Shown: in pieces, positions 1 to 8,915 of the stretch
How positions within the stretch are numbered: the first letter of the stretch is position 1
Layout of the letters: each line of letters begins with the position of its first letter
From: Paractinoplanes deccanensis
GTDB lineage: Bacteria; Actinomycetota; Actinomycetes; Mycobacteriales; Micromonosporaceae
Direction: 5' to 3'
Length of the DNA stretch: 64,000 nucleotides
Assembly: GCF_016862115.1 (NCBI RefSeq)
Contig: NZ_BOMI01000057.1
Coordinates: 25,841 to 89,840, forward strand
The notes under the pieces: model-generated
The model's input: the letters and a program-made list of their open reading frames with translations, nothing else
Databases searched by the model: none
Told to the model about the DNA's origin: nothing
Made by a program: the position numbers and the translations under genes

Positions 1-489
1 GACGCGGTGGCGATCGCGGTCGCCCTCGCCGGGGCGCTGTGCTGGGGCCTCGGCACCGTCTACGCCGGGCACGCGCCCCGCCCCGCCTCGGCCCTGATGG
101 CCAGCGCCGTCGAGATGCTCAGCGCGGGCGCCGTCCTGGCCGTGCTCTCCGGCCTCACCGGCGAATGGTCCCGCATCGACGTGACCGCCCGCGCGGCGCT
201 GGCCGTGGGCTACCTGATCGTCTTCGGCAGCCTGGTCGCCTACACCGCGTACACCTGGCTGCTGGACCACGTCGCGCCCCGGATCGCCGGCACGTACGCC
301 TTCGTGAACCCGGTGGTGGCCGTCCTGCTCGGCTGGTGGCTTCTCGGTGAGCCGCTGACCGCGCGCACGCTGCTCGCCACCGCCGTCATCGCCGTGGGCG
401 TCGCCCTGATCGTGCTGGCCCCCGCCCCGCTCGACCAGGACGAGCGCGCCGCGGCGGGCGCGCGTACGGTGAACGACCGTGCGGGATGA
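1..489 (+). CDS. EamA/DMT-family transporter, C-terminal part (5' end outside window)
   Basis: The reading frame is open from the first base, so the true start lies left of the window. About 160 residues remain, with four to five hydrophobic segments. The last ones (around ITFVNPVVAVLLGWWLLGE-like sequence) match the second EamA repeat of drug/metabolite transporters, where the conserved 'NPVxAxLLGxxxLGE' signature sits near the C-terminus. The family moves small metabolites across the inner membrane; the substrate cannot be read here. Its stop overlaps the next gene by 11 nt, which suggests co-transcription. Confidence 0.85.
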   Translation, partial: DAVAIAVALAGALCWGLGTVYAGHAPRPASALMASAVEMLSAGAVLAVLSGLTGEWSRIDVTARAALAVGYLIVFGSLVAYTAYTWLLDHVAPRIAGTYAFVNPVVAVLLGWWLLGEPLTARTLLATAVIAVGVALIVLAPAPLDQDERAAAGARTVNDRAG

Positions 490-1237
490 ACTGCCGGAGG
501 ACTGGCCGCGGCCGCCCAGGTCGGCGCGCAGGGTGCTGACCGCCGCCGGCCTGGTGGTGTTCGCCCTGCTCCTGGTGTTCGTCACGGTGGGCGCCGCCGC
601 CGACGGGGACGCCGGGGCGGCGTTGCTCCTCGGGGCCGGCGCCGTCCTGCTCGCGCATGTCGCGGGGTTGTCGGTCAGCCTGCTCCGGCGTCCCCGCGCG
701 GCGGTGGGCGGCCCGGCCGAGGGCGTCACCGATCAGGGCGAGAAGGGGCGCGCGTTCCGGTACTCGCGATGGCCCTACTACTGGTTGTCGGTGACGCTGG
801 GCGCTGCCGTCGTCCTCGCCGCCGGATACGCGGTGCTGCTCGCGCTCGGCGGCACGACGGCCGGGTTCGTGGTGGCCGCGCTCCTCGGCGGCGTGGCGCT
901 CTTTCTCGGGTGGTTCCTCGTCGTGCTGCTGCGGCTGGCGCCCGGCGTGATCGTCGTGACGCCGACCGGCGTCTATCACCGCTCGCTGGTCCTGGAGCAC
1001 TTCGTGCCGTGGCACGCCGTGACCGGCGTCGAGGCGCAGGGGCCCGAGCCGCTGCTCGTGGTCAAGGCGATGCCCACCCCCGACATGCGGGTGCGCCGGC
1101 ACACCGGGCGGCTCGGCGCCTTCGAGGGGCAGTTCCTGCCGTTCCTGGTCGCCCGCGCCTTCTGGCTCGGCGGCAACGCCGTCCCCGCCTACGAGGCCCT
1201 GCGCGAGCTCAGGCCGCCGCGGGCTGACGCTGCCTGA
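479..1237 (+). CDS. Membrane protein with C-terminal PH-like region, unknown function
   Basis: 252 residues from a GTG that overlaps the end of the transporter. Two hydrophobic pairs (roughly residues 20-65 and 100-155) give four membrane segments. They are followed by a soluble tail whose strand-like pattern (VIVVTPTGVYHRS, then a PW motif) resembles the bacterial PH domains fused to membrane anchors. No catalytic motif is visible. The last 29 nt overlap the 3' end of the oppositely oriented GGDEF-EAL gene, so the two transcripts are antisense there. Confidence 0.7.
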   Translation: MRDELPEDWPRPPRSARRVLTAAGLVVFALLLVFVTVGAAADGDAGAALLLGAGAVLLAHVAGLSVSLLRRPRAAVGGPAEGVTDQGEKGRAFRYSRWPYYWLSVTLGAAVVLAAGYAVLLALGGTTAGFVVAALLGGVALFLGWFLVVLLRLAPGVIVVTPTGVYHRSLVLEHFVPWHAVTGVEAQGPEPLLVVKAMPTPDMRVRRHTGRLGAFEGQFLPFLVARAFWLGGNAVPAYEALRELRPPRADAA

Positions 1238-3356
1238 GCAGGTCGTCGATCGCCTCGGCGGGCAGCGGGCGGGCGAAGTGGAAGCCCTGCGCGTGCCGGT
1301 AGCCGAGCTGGTGCAGGCGCCGGGCCTGCTCCGCGGTCTCGACGCCCTCGGCCACTGTGCGCAGGCCCATCGTCTCGGCGATGCCGGTGAGGGCGGTGAC
1401 GATGGCCTCCTGCTCGGGGGTGCCGCCGAGGCCGTCCACGAAGGACTTGTCGACCTTGATGGCGTCGACCGGGCAGGTGCGCAGCAGGCCCAGCGACGAG
1501 TGGCCGGTGCCGAAGTCGTCGAGGGCGATGCTGACGCCCAGCGCCGACAGGGCCTTGACCGTGGCCAGGGCGCGGCCGCCGCCGAAGACCGCCGTCTCGG
1601 TGATCTCGATGGTCAGCCGGGACGGGGGTACGCCGTGCCGGGACAGCGCGGCGGCGACCACGTCGGGCAGGGCCGGGTCGAGCAGCTGCCGCGCCGAGAC
1701 GTTCACCGCGACCGAGCGCAGGCCGGGCCACGTCGCGGCCCGGGCGCAGGCGGTGTCGAGGATCCAGGCGCCCAGCTCGACGATGAGGCCGGTGTCCTCG
1801 GCCACCGGGATGAAGTCGGCGGGGGAGACGACCTCGCCGGTCGGGCGGCGCCAGCGCACCAGCGACTCGACGCCGTCGAGCTCGCCGCCGGGCAGCGCGA
1901 CGACGGGCTGGTAGAGCAGGTGGAACTCGCCGTCCGTCAGGGCACGGCGCAGGTCGGCGGCGAGCGTCGCCCGCTGGCGCAGCTCGCACTCGAGGGAGGC
2001 GTCGTAGCGGACGACGCGGCCGCCGGCGGCCTCGCGCAGCGCGATCTCGGCGTCGCGGTAGGAGTCGCCGATGCCCACCGAGACGTCGACGATCATGTCG
2101 TGACCGGCGGCGCGCAGCGGCTCCGCGGTGGCGGCGACCAGCCGCGCGGCGAAGTCCGTCGCGCCCGGCAGGAGCACGCCGAACTCGTCGCCGCCGATCC
2201 GGGCCACCACCGCGCCGGGGCCGGCCAGCTCGGTGAGCCGCCCGGCGAACGCCACGAGCAGCGCGTCGCCCGCCTCGGGCCCGAGCCCGTCGTTGATGGC
2301 ACGGAAGTCGCGCAGGTCGATCATCACCACGGTGTGGCCGGGCGCGACGGCCTCGGTGAAGTGCCGCCGGTTGTACAGGCCGGTGAGGTCGTCGTGGGCG
2401 GCCCGGTGCGCGACGGCGCCGAGCAGCCGCGCGTTCTCGGCGAGCGCCACGGCCTGCCGCGCCACCACGAGCAGCAGCAGGGCCACCGTGCCGGCCACCT
2501 GCGCGGTGCCGAGGTCGCCGGTGCGCACGTACACGGTCGCCAGAAGCACGCTGGTCAGGCCGGTGGCGACCAGCGGGACCGCGGTGCCGCGGCGGGACGA
2601 CTGGTGCGACACCGCGGCGGGGCCCTCGGAGCGCGCGGCCAGCACGCCGAGCAGGCCCACGAACGGCAGCACCGCGGCGCTGCCGTTGAGGTGCGGCCAC
2701 GGCAGCAGCAGGGTCATCAGCACCGTGGAGAGCGGCCCCGCGATGCCGACCGGGGCCAGCCACCACAGGGCGGCCCGTGGCACCGGGCTCTGCCCGGCAG
2801 ACATGATCTTGACGACGACCACGATGCCGGCGACCGCGATCGCCATCATCGCGATGTTCAGCCACCAGGCGGAGCCGCTCACGCCGAACCGGTCGATGAA
2901 CCAGCCCTGGTACGCGGACGCGCCGATCCCGGCGGTCACCGCCACCACGGCCACGTCGAGCACGGCCGTCGTCAGCCGGCTCCGGCTACGGCCGCCGCCC
3001 GGCAATCGGAGCAGGGCCGCGATGGCGAGGAGCGTGCCCACCACGTACAGCAGAAGGGTCCTCGCCCCGATCGGCGGCATGCCCGACCAGGTGGTCGTGG
3101 CGAGGTCGGCGACCTGGCTGACCGCGGCCAGCAACACCGCGGTCATGGCGACCATGACGCGGCGCCAGAACGTCCGCAGGGAGCCCTCGGCCGAGGCGGT
3201 GGCGCTGCGATAGGCCGCGACCGCCAGCGCGAGCCCGGAGACGGCCGGCACCCACACGAGGAGCCACGAGAACGCGACGTGGGTGCCGACCGCGATCAGC
3301 ACGATCTCCGCCAGCGCCGCAGCGACCGCCAACGGCGTGTACCAGGCCCTGGGCAT
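1209..3356 (-). CDS. Membrane GGDEF-EAL cyclic-di-GMP enzyme
   Basis: 715 residues from the ATG at 3356, chosen because GGGGAGGAG lies just upstream. The first ~310 residues are hydrophobic with about eight to nine membrane segments (a MASE-like sensor). A GGDEF domain follows with an intact GGDEF at 388-392 and no RxxD inhibitory site upstream. The EAL domain spans about 475-705; its signature reads ESL (497-499) but the metal and catalytic positions N552, E584, DD 613-614, K634 and E670 are present. Known chemistry of these domains is synthesis and hydrolysis of cyclic-di-GMP. The intact residues suggest either activity is possible; net direction cannot be told from sequence. Confidence 0.93.
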   Translation of the reverse strand: MPRAWYTPLAVAAALAEIVLIAVGTHVAFSWLLVWVPAVSGLALAVAAYRSATASAEGSLRTFWRRVMVAMTAVLLAAVSQVADLATTTWSGMPPIGARTLLLYVVGTLLAIAALLRLPGGGRSRSRLTTAVLDVAVVAVTAGIGASAYQGWFIDRFGVSGSAWWLNIAMMAIAVAGIVVVVKIMSAGQSPVPRAALWWLAPVGIAGPLSTVLMTLLLPWPHLNGSAAVLPFVGLLGVLAARSEGPAAVSHQSSRRGTAVPLVATGLTSVLLATVYVRTGDLGTAQVAGTVALLLLVVARQAVALAENARLLGAVAHRAAHDDLTGLYNRRHFTEAVAPGHTVVMIDLRDFRAINDGLGPEAGDALLVAFAGRLTELAGPGAVVARIGGDEFGVLLPGATDFAARLVAATAEPLRAAGHDMIVDVSVGIGDSYRDAEIALREAAGGRVVRYDASLECELRQRATLAADLRRALTDGEFHLLYQPVVALPGGELDGVESLVRWRRPTGEVVSPADFIPVAEDTGLIVELGAWILDTACARAATWPGLRSVAVNVSARQLLDPALPDVVAAALSRHGVPPSRLTIEITETAVFGGGRALATVKALSALGVSIALDDFGTGHSSLGLLRTCPVDAIKVDKSFVDGLGGTPEQEAIVTALTGIAETMGLRTVAEGVETAEQARRLHQLGYRHAQGFHFARPLPAEAIDDLLRQRQPAAA

Positions 3357-3415
3357 GGTGGCTCCTCCCCTCATGGGGGAGTGATCGGCGCCGGAGCGGC
3401 CGAGCTGAGCGAATC

Positions 3416-3820
3416 TCAGGCCGCGGCGCGCACGTCCGGCCCCGGCTCCGGCCTCGGCGGCGCCTCGGGCCCGGCCTTGGCGTCGATGAACTCGTGCAGG
3501 CGCTGCCACTCGGTCTCGAGCACGGCGCCGTACGCCCGGGCCTCGTCGACCAGGTCGCGAGCCCGCGCGTAGTCACCGGCACCGAACGCGGCACTCGCCG
3601 CGGCGTTGGCCTGCCGTCCCTGCTCCCGGCGTATCTCGTTCCACTCCGCCGCGCTGCGGGCGGGCCCGGCCGGCGCCTTCTGGCGCTTCAGCCAGGCGAG
3701 CTCCTCCTCGCTCGCCTTCGTGATGCGCCCCACGTACGAGGGCCCCCACTGCTCCAGCGCCAGCAGCAGTTGCCGCTGCCGGATCGCCGCCCGCCGCCGG
3801 TCCAGGTCGTCCGCGTTCAT
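3416..3820 (-). CDS. Hypothetical cytoplasmic protein, 134 aa
   Basis: Start taken at the ATG at 3820, with AGGGGGG 4-10 nt upstream; a longer frame upstream has no such signal. The protein is charged and largely helical, with no signal peptide or membrane segment, and a short Pro/Glu-rich tail. A central EEELAWLKRQKA segment and Ala-rich helices suggest a coiled coil or TPR-like hairpin (ARDLVDEARAYG). I do not recognise a family. It lies 59 nt upstream of the GGDEF-EAL gene on the same strand and may be co-transcribed with it. Confidence 0.6.
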   Translation of the reverse strand: MNADDLDRRRAAIRQRQLLLALEQWGPSYVGRITKASEEELAWLKRQKAPAGPARSAAEWNEIRREQGRQANAAASAAFGAGDYARARDLVDEARAYGAVLETEWQRLHEFIDAKAGPEAPPRPEPGPDVRAAA

Positions 3821-4019
3821 CGTTCCCCCCTGAAGATCATCAAGGGGATCCATTTCCCCGGCCGCCGCGCGACTAACCGTGCCGTGCGACACGACCCGGT
3901 AACGGTCCGCCTGCCCGTACGGGATTTAAGGTTCTTTAATGTGCGGCGCTCATCCGGGGCCGTCGATCACCCCGTAGTTGTCGATCGAGAGAGCCCGACA
4001 GCTTCCGAGGAGCGATGCG

Positions 4020-4637
4020 ATGTACCGGACCCGCCGCAGCACGATGTCCCCGACGACCCGCAAGGTGGTGCTCGGCGCGTCCGCCGTGGTGCTCGCGGGC
4101 GGCGCGTTCGCCGTCGGCACCGGGCTGAGCAGCGCGGGGGAGAACTGCGCCGGGCTGGACCAGGCGCTGCGGCAGAACCTTCAGTTCATCGCCGGGCAGC
4201 GGGCGGCGCCGGACGCGCAGTCGCAGGCGCGCATCGCCAACCGGCAGGCCGTCGTCGACCTGATCAACCAGCGGCGTCAGGTGGCGGGGTGCGACGCCGA
4301 CGTGGCCGCCGAGGTTCCCGCGGCAGCGCCGGCAAATCCGGCGAAGCCGACGACGGCGGCCCCCGCGGCCCCGCCGGCCGCCGGGGCCGGCGAGGTCGTC
4401 TGCAAGGGCTCGACCGTCACGCTCTCCGGCGAGGCCGGGGCGCCGTTCGCGTCGAGCGGCACCTTCCCGATCGGCACGACCCTCAAGGTGACCAACCTCG
4501 ACAACAACAAGAGCATCACCGTCAAGGTCGAGACCACGTCGGGCAGCTGCGTCCTGCTCAACAACGCCGCCTTCGAGCAGATCCGCGAGCCCGGCAAGTT
4601 CCTCGTCCGCCGGGCCGTGATCGAGCGCGTCGGCTAG
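4020..4637 (+). CDS. Secreted protein with RlpA-like double-psi beta-barrel domain
   Basis: 205 residues. The ATG at 4020 has GAGGAG 7 nt upstream. Residues ~9-35 form a signal peptide or signal anchor. A helical Gln-rich segment (to ~residue 95) and an Ala/Pro linker lead to a C-terminal domain of ~80 residues containing ASSGTFPIGTTLKVTNL and LLNNAAFEQI, the pattern of DPBB folds seen in RlpA and expansin-like proteins. RlpA-type domains bind or cleave cell-wall glycans. The catalytic Asp/His pair of lytic RlpA is not evident, so a binding role is equally possible. The gene ends directly against the lipoprotein gene on the other strand. Confidence 0.7.
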   Translation: MYRTRRSTMSPTTRKVVLGASAVVLAGGAFAVGTGLSSAGENCAGLDQALRQNLQFIAGQRAAPDAQSQARIANRQAVVDLINQRRQVAGCDADVAAEVPAAAPANPAKPTTAAPAAPPAAGAGEVVCKGSTVTLSGEAGAPFASSGTFPIGTTLKVTNLDNNKSITVKVETTSGSCVLLNNAAFEQIREPGKFLVRRAVIERVG

Positions 4638-5381
4638 TTACTTGCCGAGGTCCTTCAGGTCGACGACGTCGGCGGCGGCCGGCACCTTGAGATCGGCGAA
4701 CGTCTCGCCGTACTCGGTGAACGCCAGGCTGCCGTCGGCGGCAGTCGGGCCGTCCAGGCGCAGCGGGTAGGGCTCGCCCTCGGTCGCGACGTAGAGGACG
4801 CCGCCGTCCTTGCCGTCCGCCGAGTCGGTCAGCGCGATGGCCTTCTTGCCGTCGACCTGCTTCGTCTCGCCCTTGGCGACGGTGCCCTCGTTCTTCAGGG
4901 CGTCCTCGATGTTCGTGATGCTGAACATGTCGGCCGAGCTCGTGTCGGACGGGTCGACCTTGACCCAGCGGTCGCCGATGGCCTTCGCCACGGTCTTGCC
5001 CTCGGCGCCCTGCGCGGTCCAGAAGGCCGGGTCCGGCCGGAAGAAGCGCTGCTGGCCCACCGCGAGCAGTTCGATCTTGCCGTCCTTCGTCGTGACGTGG
5101 CCCACGACGTCCTCACCGGCGATCTTGAGGTCGATGGTGGTCTTGTCGCCCTCCTCGACCATGCTGCCCGCGACGTGGTAGGACTTGGCGTCCTTGAGCG
5201 CGGCCCGCGCCTTGTCGAGGATCTCCTGCCCGGTGAGCGCCTCGACCCCGTTGCCGGTGCTGGTCGACGACGCCGCGGCCGGGCTGTCCTTGGCGTCGCT
5301 GTCGCCGTTGCCGCCGCAGCCGCTCAGTGCCACTGCCGACGCAAGCACGATCGCGGTGCCCGTTATCGATCCGATCTTCAT
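4638..5381 (-). CDS. LppX/LprG-like cell-envelope lipoprotein
   Basis: 247 residues. Signal peptide ends in a lipobox (VALSGC, Cys near residue 22), so the mature protein is membrane-anchored outside the cell. The body has the 'SYHVAG', 'VGHVTTKDGKIELLAVGQQ' and 'YPLRLDGP' pattern of LolA-like actinobacterial lipoproteins (LppX/LprAFG), which carry hydrophobic lipids. Binding specificity is not deducible. The ATG at 5381 is preferred over 5390 because GGGG then lies 9 nt upstream. Its stop codon abuts the stop of the converging gene with no gap. Confidence 0.75.
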   Translation of the reverse strand: MKIGSITGTAIVLASAVALSGCGGNGDSDAKDSPAAASSTSTGNGVEALTGQEILDKARAALKDAKSYHVAGSMVEEGDKTTIDLKIAGEDVVGHVTTKDGKIELLAVGQQRFFRPDPAFWTAQGAEGKTVAKAIGDRWVKVDPSDTSSADMFSITNIEDALKNEGTVAKGETKQVDGKKAIALTDSADGKDGGVLYVATEGEPYPLRLDGPTAADGSLAFTEYGETFADLKVPAAADVVDLKDLGK

Positions 5382-5459
5382 GATCGTCATCCCCGTTTCT
5401 CAGCCATTTCTCAGCGGCGACCAAGATAGCCGGGCCTGACGCCGGGTGCCGCATCGCCC

Positions 5460-5465
5460 TACGCT
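5460..5465 (+). promoter_or_regulatory. -10 element of a probable leaderless promoter
   Basis: TACGCT, 7 nt before the ATG at 5473, with no Shine-Dalgarno sequence between. Transcription would begin at or next to the start codon. Confidence 0.6.
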
Positions 5466-5472
5466 GGCCGGC

Positions 5473-6522
5473 ATGCGGATACTGGTCGTGTCGGCTCCAC
5501 TACTCGGTCATGTCTTTCCCCTTGTCCCGCTGGCCCGGGTGCTGCGCGACGCCGGCCACGACGTGCTCGTCGCGACGGCCGGTGACGCGCTCGCCGTCGG
5601 CCAGGCCGGGCTCGCCGTGCACGACGTGGCGCCCGGCTTGCGCTTCGGCCCGGTGGCGGCCCGGGTCGCGCTGCGGCACCCACTGCTCGCCCGCTCGGAG
5701 ATGGCCGGCCGCGCCGGCACCCGGATGGTGGGCAAGCTCTTCGCGGCGGTGAACGAGCGGATGGCCCGCGGCCTGGCCGAGGCTACCGCACGCCATCAAC
5801 CCGCTCTGGTCGTCCACGAGCCGCTCGCCGTGCCGCCGCGCGGTGTCCCCGCGGTGCTGCACGAGAACTCGCTGTACGACGGCCCGGCACTGGTGTCGGC
5901 GGTCGATCCGCAGGCACCGCCCCCGGCCGCGATCATCAGCATCGCGCCGCCCAGCGTCCTGCCGGGCCGTTCCGGGTTGCCGATGCGGGCGGTCCCGTAC
6001 GCGGGGGAGGGCGCCCCGCCACCGGAGCTGACCGCGCCGCCGCGCCGCGCCCGCGTGCTCGTCAGCCGCAGCACCGTGCCGGGGCCCGGCCGCGACCGGC
6101 TGATGCGAACCGTCGTGGCCGCGGCCGCCGAGGTCGACGCCGACTTCGTCCTGCTGCGCCCCGACGTCCGCGGGCCCCTGCCGGCGAACGTGACCGCGAC
6201 CGGCTGGGCGCCGATCCCGGACGTGCTCGCCCAGTGCGCCGGCATCGTGCACCACGGCGGCGCCGGGACCACCCTCGCCGCCCTGCACGCGGGCGTCCCG
6301 CAGCTGGTCACGAACGGCCCCGGCGACCGCCGCCACAACGCCGGCCTGGTGGCACGGCGCGGCGCCGGCCTGGCCCTGGACGAGCGTGACATCACCCCGG
6401 CCGCCCTCACCCGGCTGATCACCGATGGTTCGTTGGCCAAGGCCGCGGCCGAGGTTCGCGACGAGATGGCGGCCATGCCCGGGCCGGAGACGGTCGTCGA
6501 AGTGCTGGCGCGGCTTGGCTAG
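5473..6522 (+). CDS. MGT-family (GT1) glycosyltransferase
   Basis: 349 residues. N-terminus MRILVVSAPLLGHVFPLVPL is the typical GT-B acceptor-domain opening, with the glycine-rich turn and 'GHDVLVAT' strand. The C-terminal donor domain has GWAPIPDVLAQC and HHGGAGTTLAALHAGVPQLV, the HGG-AGT nucleotide-sugar binding motif of macrolide/MGT glycosyltransferases. It is shorter than typical macrolide enzymes (~390-420). The acceptor is unknown; no biosynthetic cluster surrounds it. The leaderless -10 fixes the start. Confidence 0.88.
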   Translation: MRILVVSAPLLGHVFPLVPLARVLRDAGHDVLVATAGDALAVGQAGLAVHDVAPGLRFGPVAARVALRHPLLARSEMAGRAGTRMVGKLFAAVNERMARGLAEATARHQPALVVHEPLAVPPRGVPAVLHENSLYDGPALVSAVDPQAPPPAAIISIAPPSVLPGRSGLPMRAVPYAGEGAPPPELTAPPRRARVLVSRSTVPGPGRDRLMRTVVAAAAEVDADFVLLRPDVRGPLPANVTATGWAPIPDVLAQCAGIVHHGGAGTTLAALHAGVPQLVTNGPGDRRHNAGLVARRGAGLALDERDITPAALTRLITDGSLAKAAAEVRDEMAAMPGPETVVEVLARLG

Positions 6523-6525
6523 CCT
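6520..6525 (+). promoter_or_regulatory. -10 element overlapping a stop codon
   Basis: TAGCCT, 6 nt before the ATG at 6532. Its first three bases are the TAG stop of the glycosyltransferase gene. Confidence 0.6.
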
Positions 6526-6531
6526 CAGATC

Positions 6532-6987
6532 ATGTTGACCGCGGAGAAGAAGAGCATGTGGCGCGGCCAGTACAGGATGGTCGCCGACGGCCGCGAGGTC
6601 GCCGTGTGGGACCCGTCGTGGTGGCGCACCGGCGGAGACTTCGAGGTCGACGGCCGCGCCTTCGCCGTGCGCTCGAACGCGTGGGGCAGCCGCTTCCGCA
6701 TGCTCGACCAGGCCGGCGGCGAGGTAGCCCACGTCGAGCGGGCCGGCCGCAAGAACTGGTCGGTGCACGCGGGCGGCCGCGTCTACGAGTTCCGCCGCAC
6801 CTCACTCTGGGGCAACCAGCAGGAGCTGCTCTCCGCCGGCATCAAGGTGGGCTCGCTGCGCCGCACCAGCGCGTGGTCCGGCGAGGTCGAGGCCGACCTG
6901 CCCGGCATGCCGCTGCCCGTCCAGATCTTCGTGGTGGGTGTGCAGATCGCGCTGTGGCAGGCGTCGCAGGCCGCGGCCGGCGGCTGA
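6532..6987 (+). CDS. Hypothetical protein with Tubby/LURP-like pattern, 151 aa
   Basis: No signal peptide. The sequence alternates short beta-like stretches with aromatic and basic residues (VAVWDPSWWRTGGDFEVDG, FAVRSNAWGSRFRMLDQ, and an YEFRRTS repeat), then a hydrophobic C-terminal helix (LPVQIFVVGVQIALWQAS). This order resembles LURP-one/Tubby-like beta-barrels with a central hydrophobic helix, but the match is only by eye. Leaderless start. Its stop is immediately followed by the stop of the AraC gene on the other strand (TGATCA). Confidence 0.6.
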   Translation: MLTAEKKSMWRGQYRMVADGREVAVWDPSWWRTGGDFEVDGRAFAVRSNAWGSRFRMLDQAGGEVAHVERAGRKNWSVHAGGRVYEFRRTSLWGNQQELLSAGIKVGSLRRTSAWSGEVEADLPGMPLPVQIFVVGVQIALWQASQAAAGG

Positions 6988-7914
6988 TCACCGCCGGCGA
7001 TAGTCCTGCGGGCTGACCCCGTACCGCCGCTTGAACGCGTTGCTCAGCGAGAACGCGCTGCCGTACCCCACCTGGCGGGCCACCGCCTCGAGCGTCGCGT
7101 CGCCCTGGCGCAACAGGTCGGCCGCGAGGGTGAGACGCCAGCCCGACAGGTAGGCCATCGGCGGCTCGCCCACCAGCTCCCCGAAACGCCGCGCGAACGA
7201 GGCCCGGGAGACGCCCGCCGTGCTCGCCAGGGCGGAGACGGTCCAGCCGTACGCCGGATCGCCGTGCACGTGGCGCAGCGCCGGCCCCACCACCGGGTCG
7301 GCCTGCGCCTGATGCCACCCCGGCCGGCCGGGCGAGGGCGTCGCCAGCCACGACCGCAGCACCGACACCAGCACCAGGTCGAGCAGCCGGTCGAGCACCA
7401 GCTCCTGGGCCGGCTCGGTGCTGTCCATCTCGCGCACGAGCAGGTCGATCAGCGCGCGGTCGCTCGGCTCCACCGGCCGCACCAGCACGCTCGGCAGCGC
7501 GTCGAGCAGCCGCCGGCTGACCTCGCTGTGCATCTGGTAGGTGCCGCTCACCATCACGGTCGCGCCGTCCGGCCGCGCACCCCACGTCCGCACGCCCTGC
7601 CCCGTCATGCGCAGCTCCGTGCCGTCCGCTGCTTCGCAGCGTTGCCCCGGATGGATGACCACCTGCGGTTTCCGGCCTGGCTGATCACCTAGTTCGTACG
7701 GGGATGAGCCGCTCACCACCGCGACATCCCCGGGCCCGATCCGCGAGCCGGCCTCGCCCGCGCGCATGATCCACGCGTCGCCCCGCGCCATCGTGATGAC
7801 CGACAGCGGCGACTCGTCCTGGATCCGCATCCCCCACGGCGGGTCGAGCACCGACCGCAGCAGGAACGCTCCGCGCGCCCGGGGCCCGTCCAGCAGTCCG
7901 CTCAGCGCGTCCAT
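6988..7914 (-). CDS. AraC-family transcriptional regulator, cupin_6 type
   Basis: 308 residues. The N-terminal half is a cupin-like sensor (DALSGLLDGPRARGAFLLRS opening, GPGDVAVVSGSSPYEL). The C-terminal ~100 residues hold two helix-turn-helix motifs (VSALASTAGVSRASFARRF and LEAVARQVGYGSAFSLSNAF) ending in the classic 'GVSPQDYRR'. This subfamily often controls a neighbouring reductase or dehydrogenase; the NmrA-like gene 110 nt upstream on the same strand is the obvious candidate. Start fixed by a leaderless -10 (TACGGT). Confidence 0.92.
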   Translation of the reverse strand: MDALSGLLDGPRARGAFLLRSVLDPPWGMRIQDESPLSVITMARGDAWIMRAGEAGSRIGPGDVAVVSGSSPYELGDQPGRKPQVVIHPGQRCEAADGTELRMTGQGVRTWGARPDGATVMVSGTYQMHSEVSRRLLDALPSVLVRPVEPSDRALIDLLVREMDSTEPAQELVLDRLLDLVLVSVLRSWLATPSPGRPGWHQAQADPVVGPALRHVHGDPAYGWTVSALASTAGVSRASFARRFGELVGEPPMAYLSGWRLTLAADLLRQGDATLEAVARQVGYGSAFSLSNAFKRRYGVSPQDYRRR

Positions 7915-7921
7915 GCCCGAC

Positions 7922-7927
7922 ACCGTA
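7922..7927 (-). promoter_or_regulatory. -10 element of a probable leaderless promoter
   Basis: TACGGT on the minus strand, 7 nt before the ATG at 7914 of the AraC gene. Confidence 0.55.
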
Positions 7928-8024
7928 CCGGCCGCCCCGGTCACGGCTGTCCGGTGCCGGACAGGCGCGCAGGCCGAGCAGGACCGGGACGCGCACGCCG
8001 GCGGCACTTGCCCGCTCCCGGCGA

Positions 8025-8837
8025 TCAGGCCGGGTCCCACACTCCGGTGGCCGCGCACCGGGCCGCGTATTCGGCGAAGCCCCGCGCCGGCCGCCCGAGC
8101 GCCTCCCGTACCCCGTCGGCCGTGCGCACGTTCCGCCCGTCGAGGATGTGCCGGAACATGTCGCCGAGCTCCACCGGCAGGCCCGCTTCCCGCAGAACGT
8201 CCCGATACCGCTCATGGGTGATCGGCGTGTACCTGACGGTCCGCCCGGTGGCCCGGCTCAGCTCCGCCGCCACGTCGCCGAAGGTCAGCGCGCGGGGCCC
8301 CGTCAGCTCGTACCGCCGGCCCTGATGTCTTTGATCTGTCAGCGCCGCCGCCACCACGTCGGCGATGTCCTCGGCGTCCACGAACGGTTCCGGCACGTCC
8401 CCCGCGGGCAGCGTGATGTCGCCGCCGCGCACGGCGTCCACGAGGAAGTCCTCGCTGAAGTTCTGCATGAACCAGGCGCAGGTCACGATCGTCCACCCGG
8501 TGCCCGCGTCCTGAACCCTGCGCTCGGCCTCCTGCGCCAGCTCCTCGCCCCGCCCGGAGAGCAGCACCAGCTGGCCGGCCCCGCTCTTGGCGGCGAGCTC
8601 GGCGAACGCCCCCACCTTGTCCGCGGCCCCCGGCAACCCCAGATCGGGATAAAAGGTGATGTACGCGGCCCGCACCCCGTCGAGCGCCGGCCCCCACGTC
8701 GACTCGTCGTGCCAGTCGAACGGCGTGGCACTGCTCCGCGACCCGACCCGCACCTCCACGCCGAGCCGCTCCAGGCGCTCGGCCACCCGCCGTCCCGTCT
8801 TGCCCGTCCCACCGATCAGAAGCGTCGTGTTCGTCAT
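8025..8837 (-). CDS. NmrA-family NAD(P)-binding protein
   Basis: 270 residues. Opens with the dinucleotide-binding loop LLIGGTGKTGRRVAERL, followed by VRVGSRSS, an arrangement that prefers NADP(H). The rest (GQLVLLSGRGEE, TIVTCAWFMQNFSEDF, PFVDAEDIADVVAAAL) is typical of the NmrA / ergot-alkaloid AgnA-like branch of atypical SDRs, which lack the YxxxK pair. Members act as redox sensors or quinone/azo reductases; the substrate is not deducible. Likely under control of the AraC protein encoded downstream. Confidence 0.85.
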   Translation of the reverse strand: MTNTTLLIGGTGKTGRRVAERLERLGVEVRVGSRSSATPFDWHDESTWGPALDGVRAAYITFYPDLGLPGAADKVGAFAELAAKSGAGQLVLLSGRGEELAQEAERRVQDAGTGWTIVTCAWFMQNFSEDFLVDAVRGGDITLPAGDVPEPFVDAEDIADVVAAALTDQRHQGRRYELTGPRALTFGDVAAELSRATGRTVRYTPITHERYRDVLREAGLPVELGDMFRHILDGRNVRTADGVREALGRPARGFAEYAARCAATGVWDPA

Positions 8838-8915
8838 GCACTCCAGTACAGCGGCGCGCGGCGAGACGCAGAATGCCCAGAACTCGCAACGACATAAGCG
8901 AAACGCTCGCCGCCG

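Noticed and set aside
1278..3572. Long open frame on the plus strand opposite the GGDEF-EAL gene (and similar ones opposite 15-20 kb, 40-43 kb)
   Set aside because: High-GC DNA leaves antisense frames open. The translation is Arg/Gly/His/Asp-rich without any family motif, while the opposite strand encodes intact domains.
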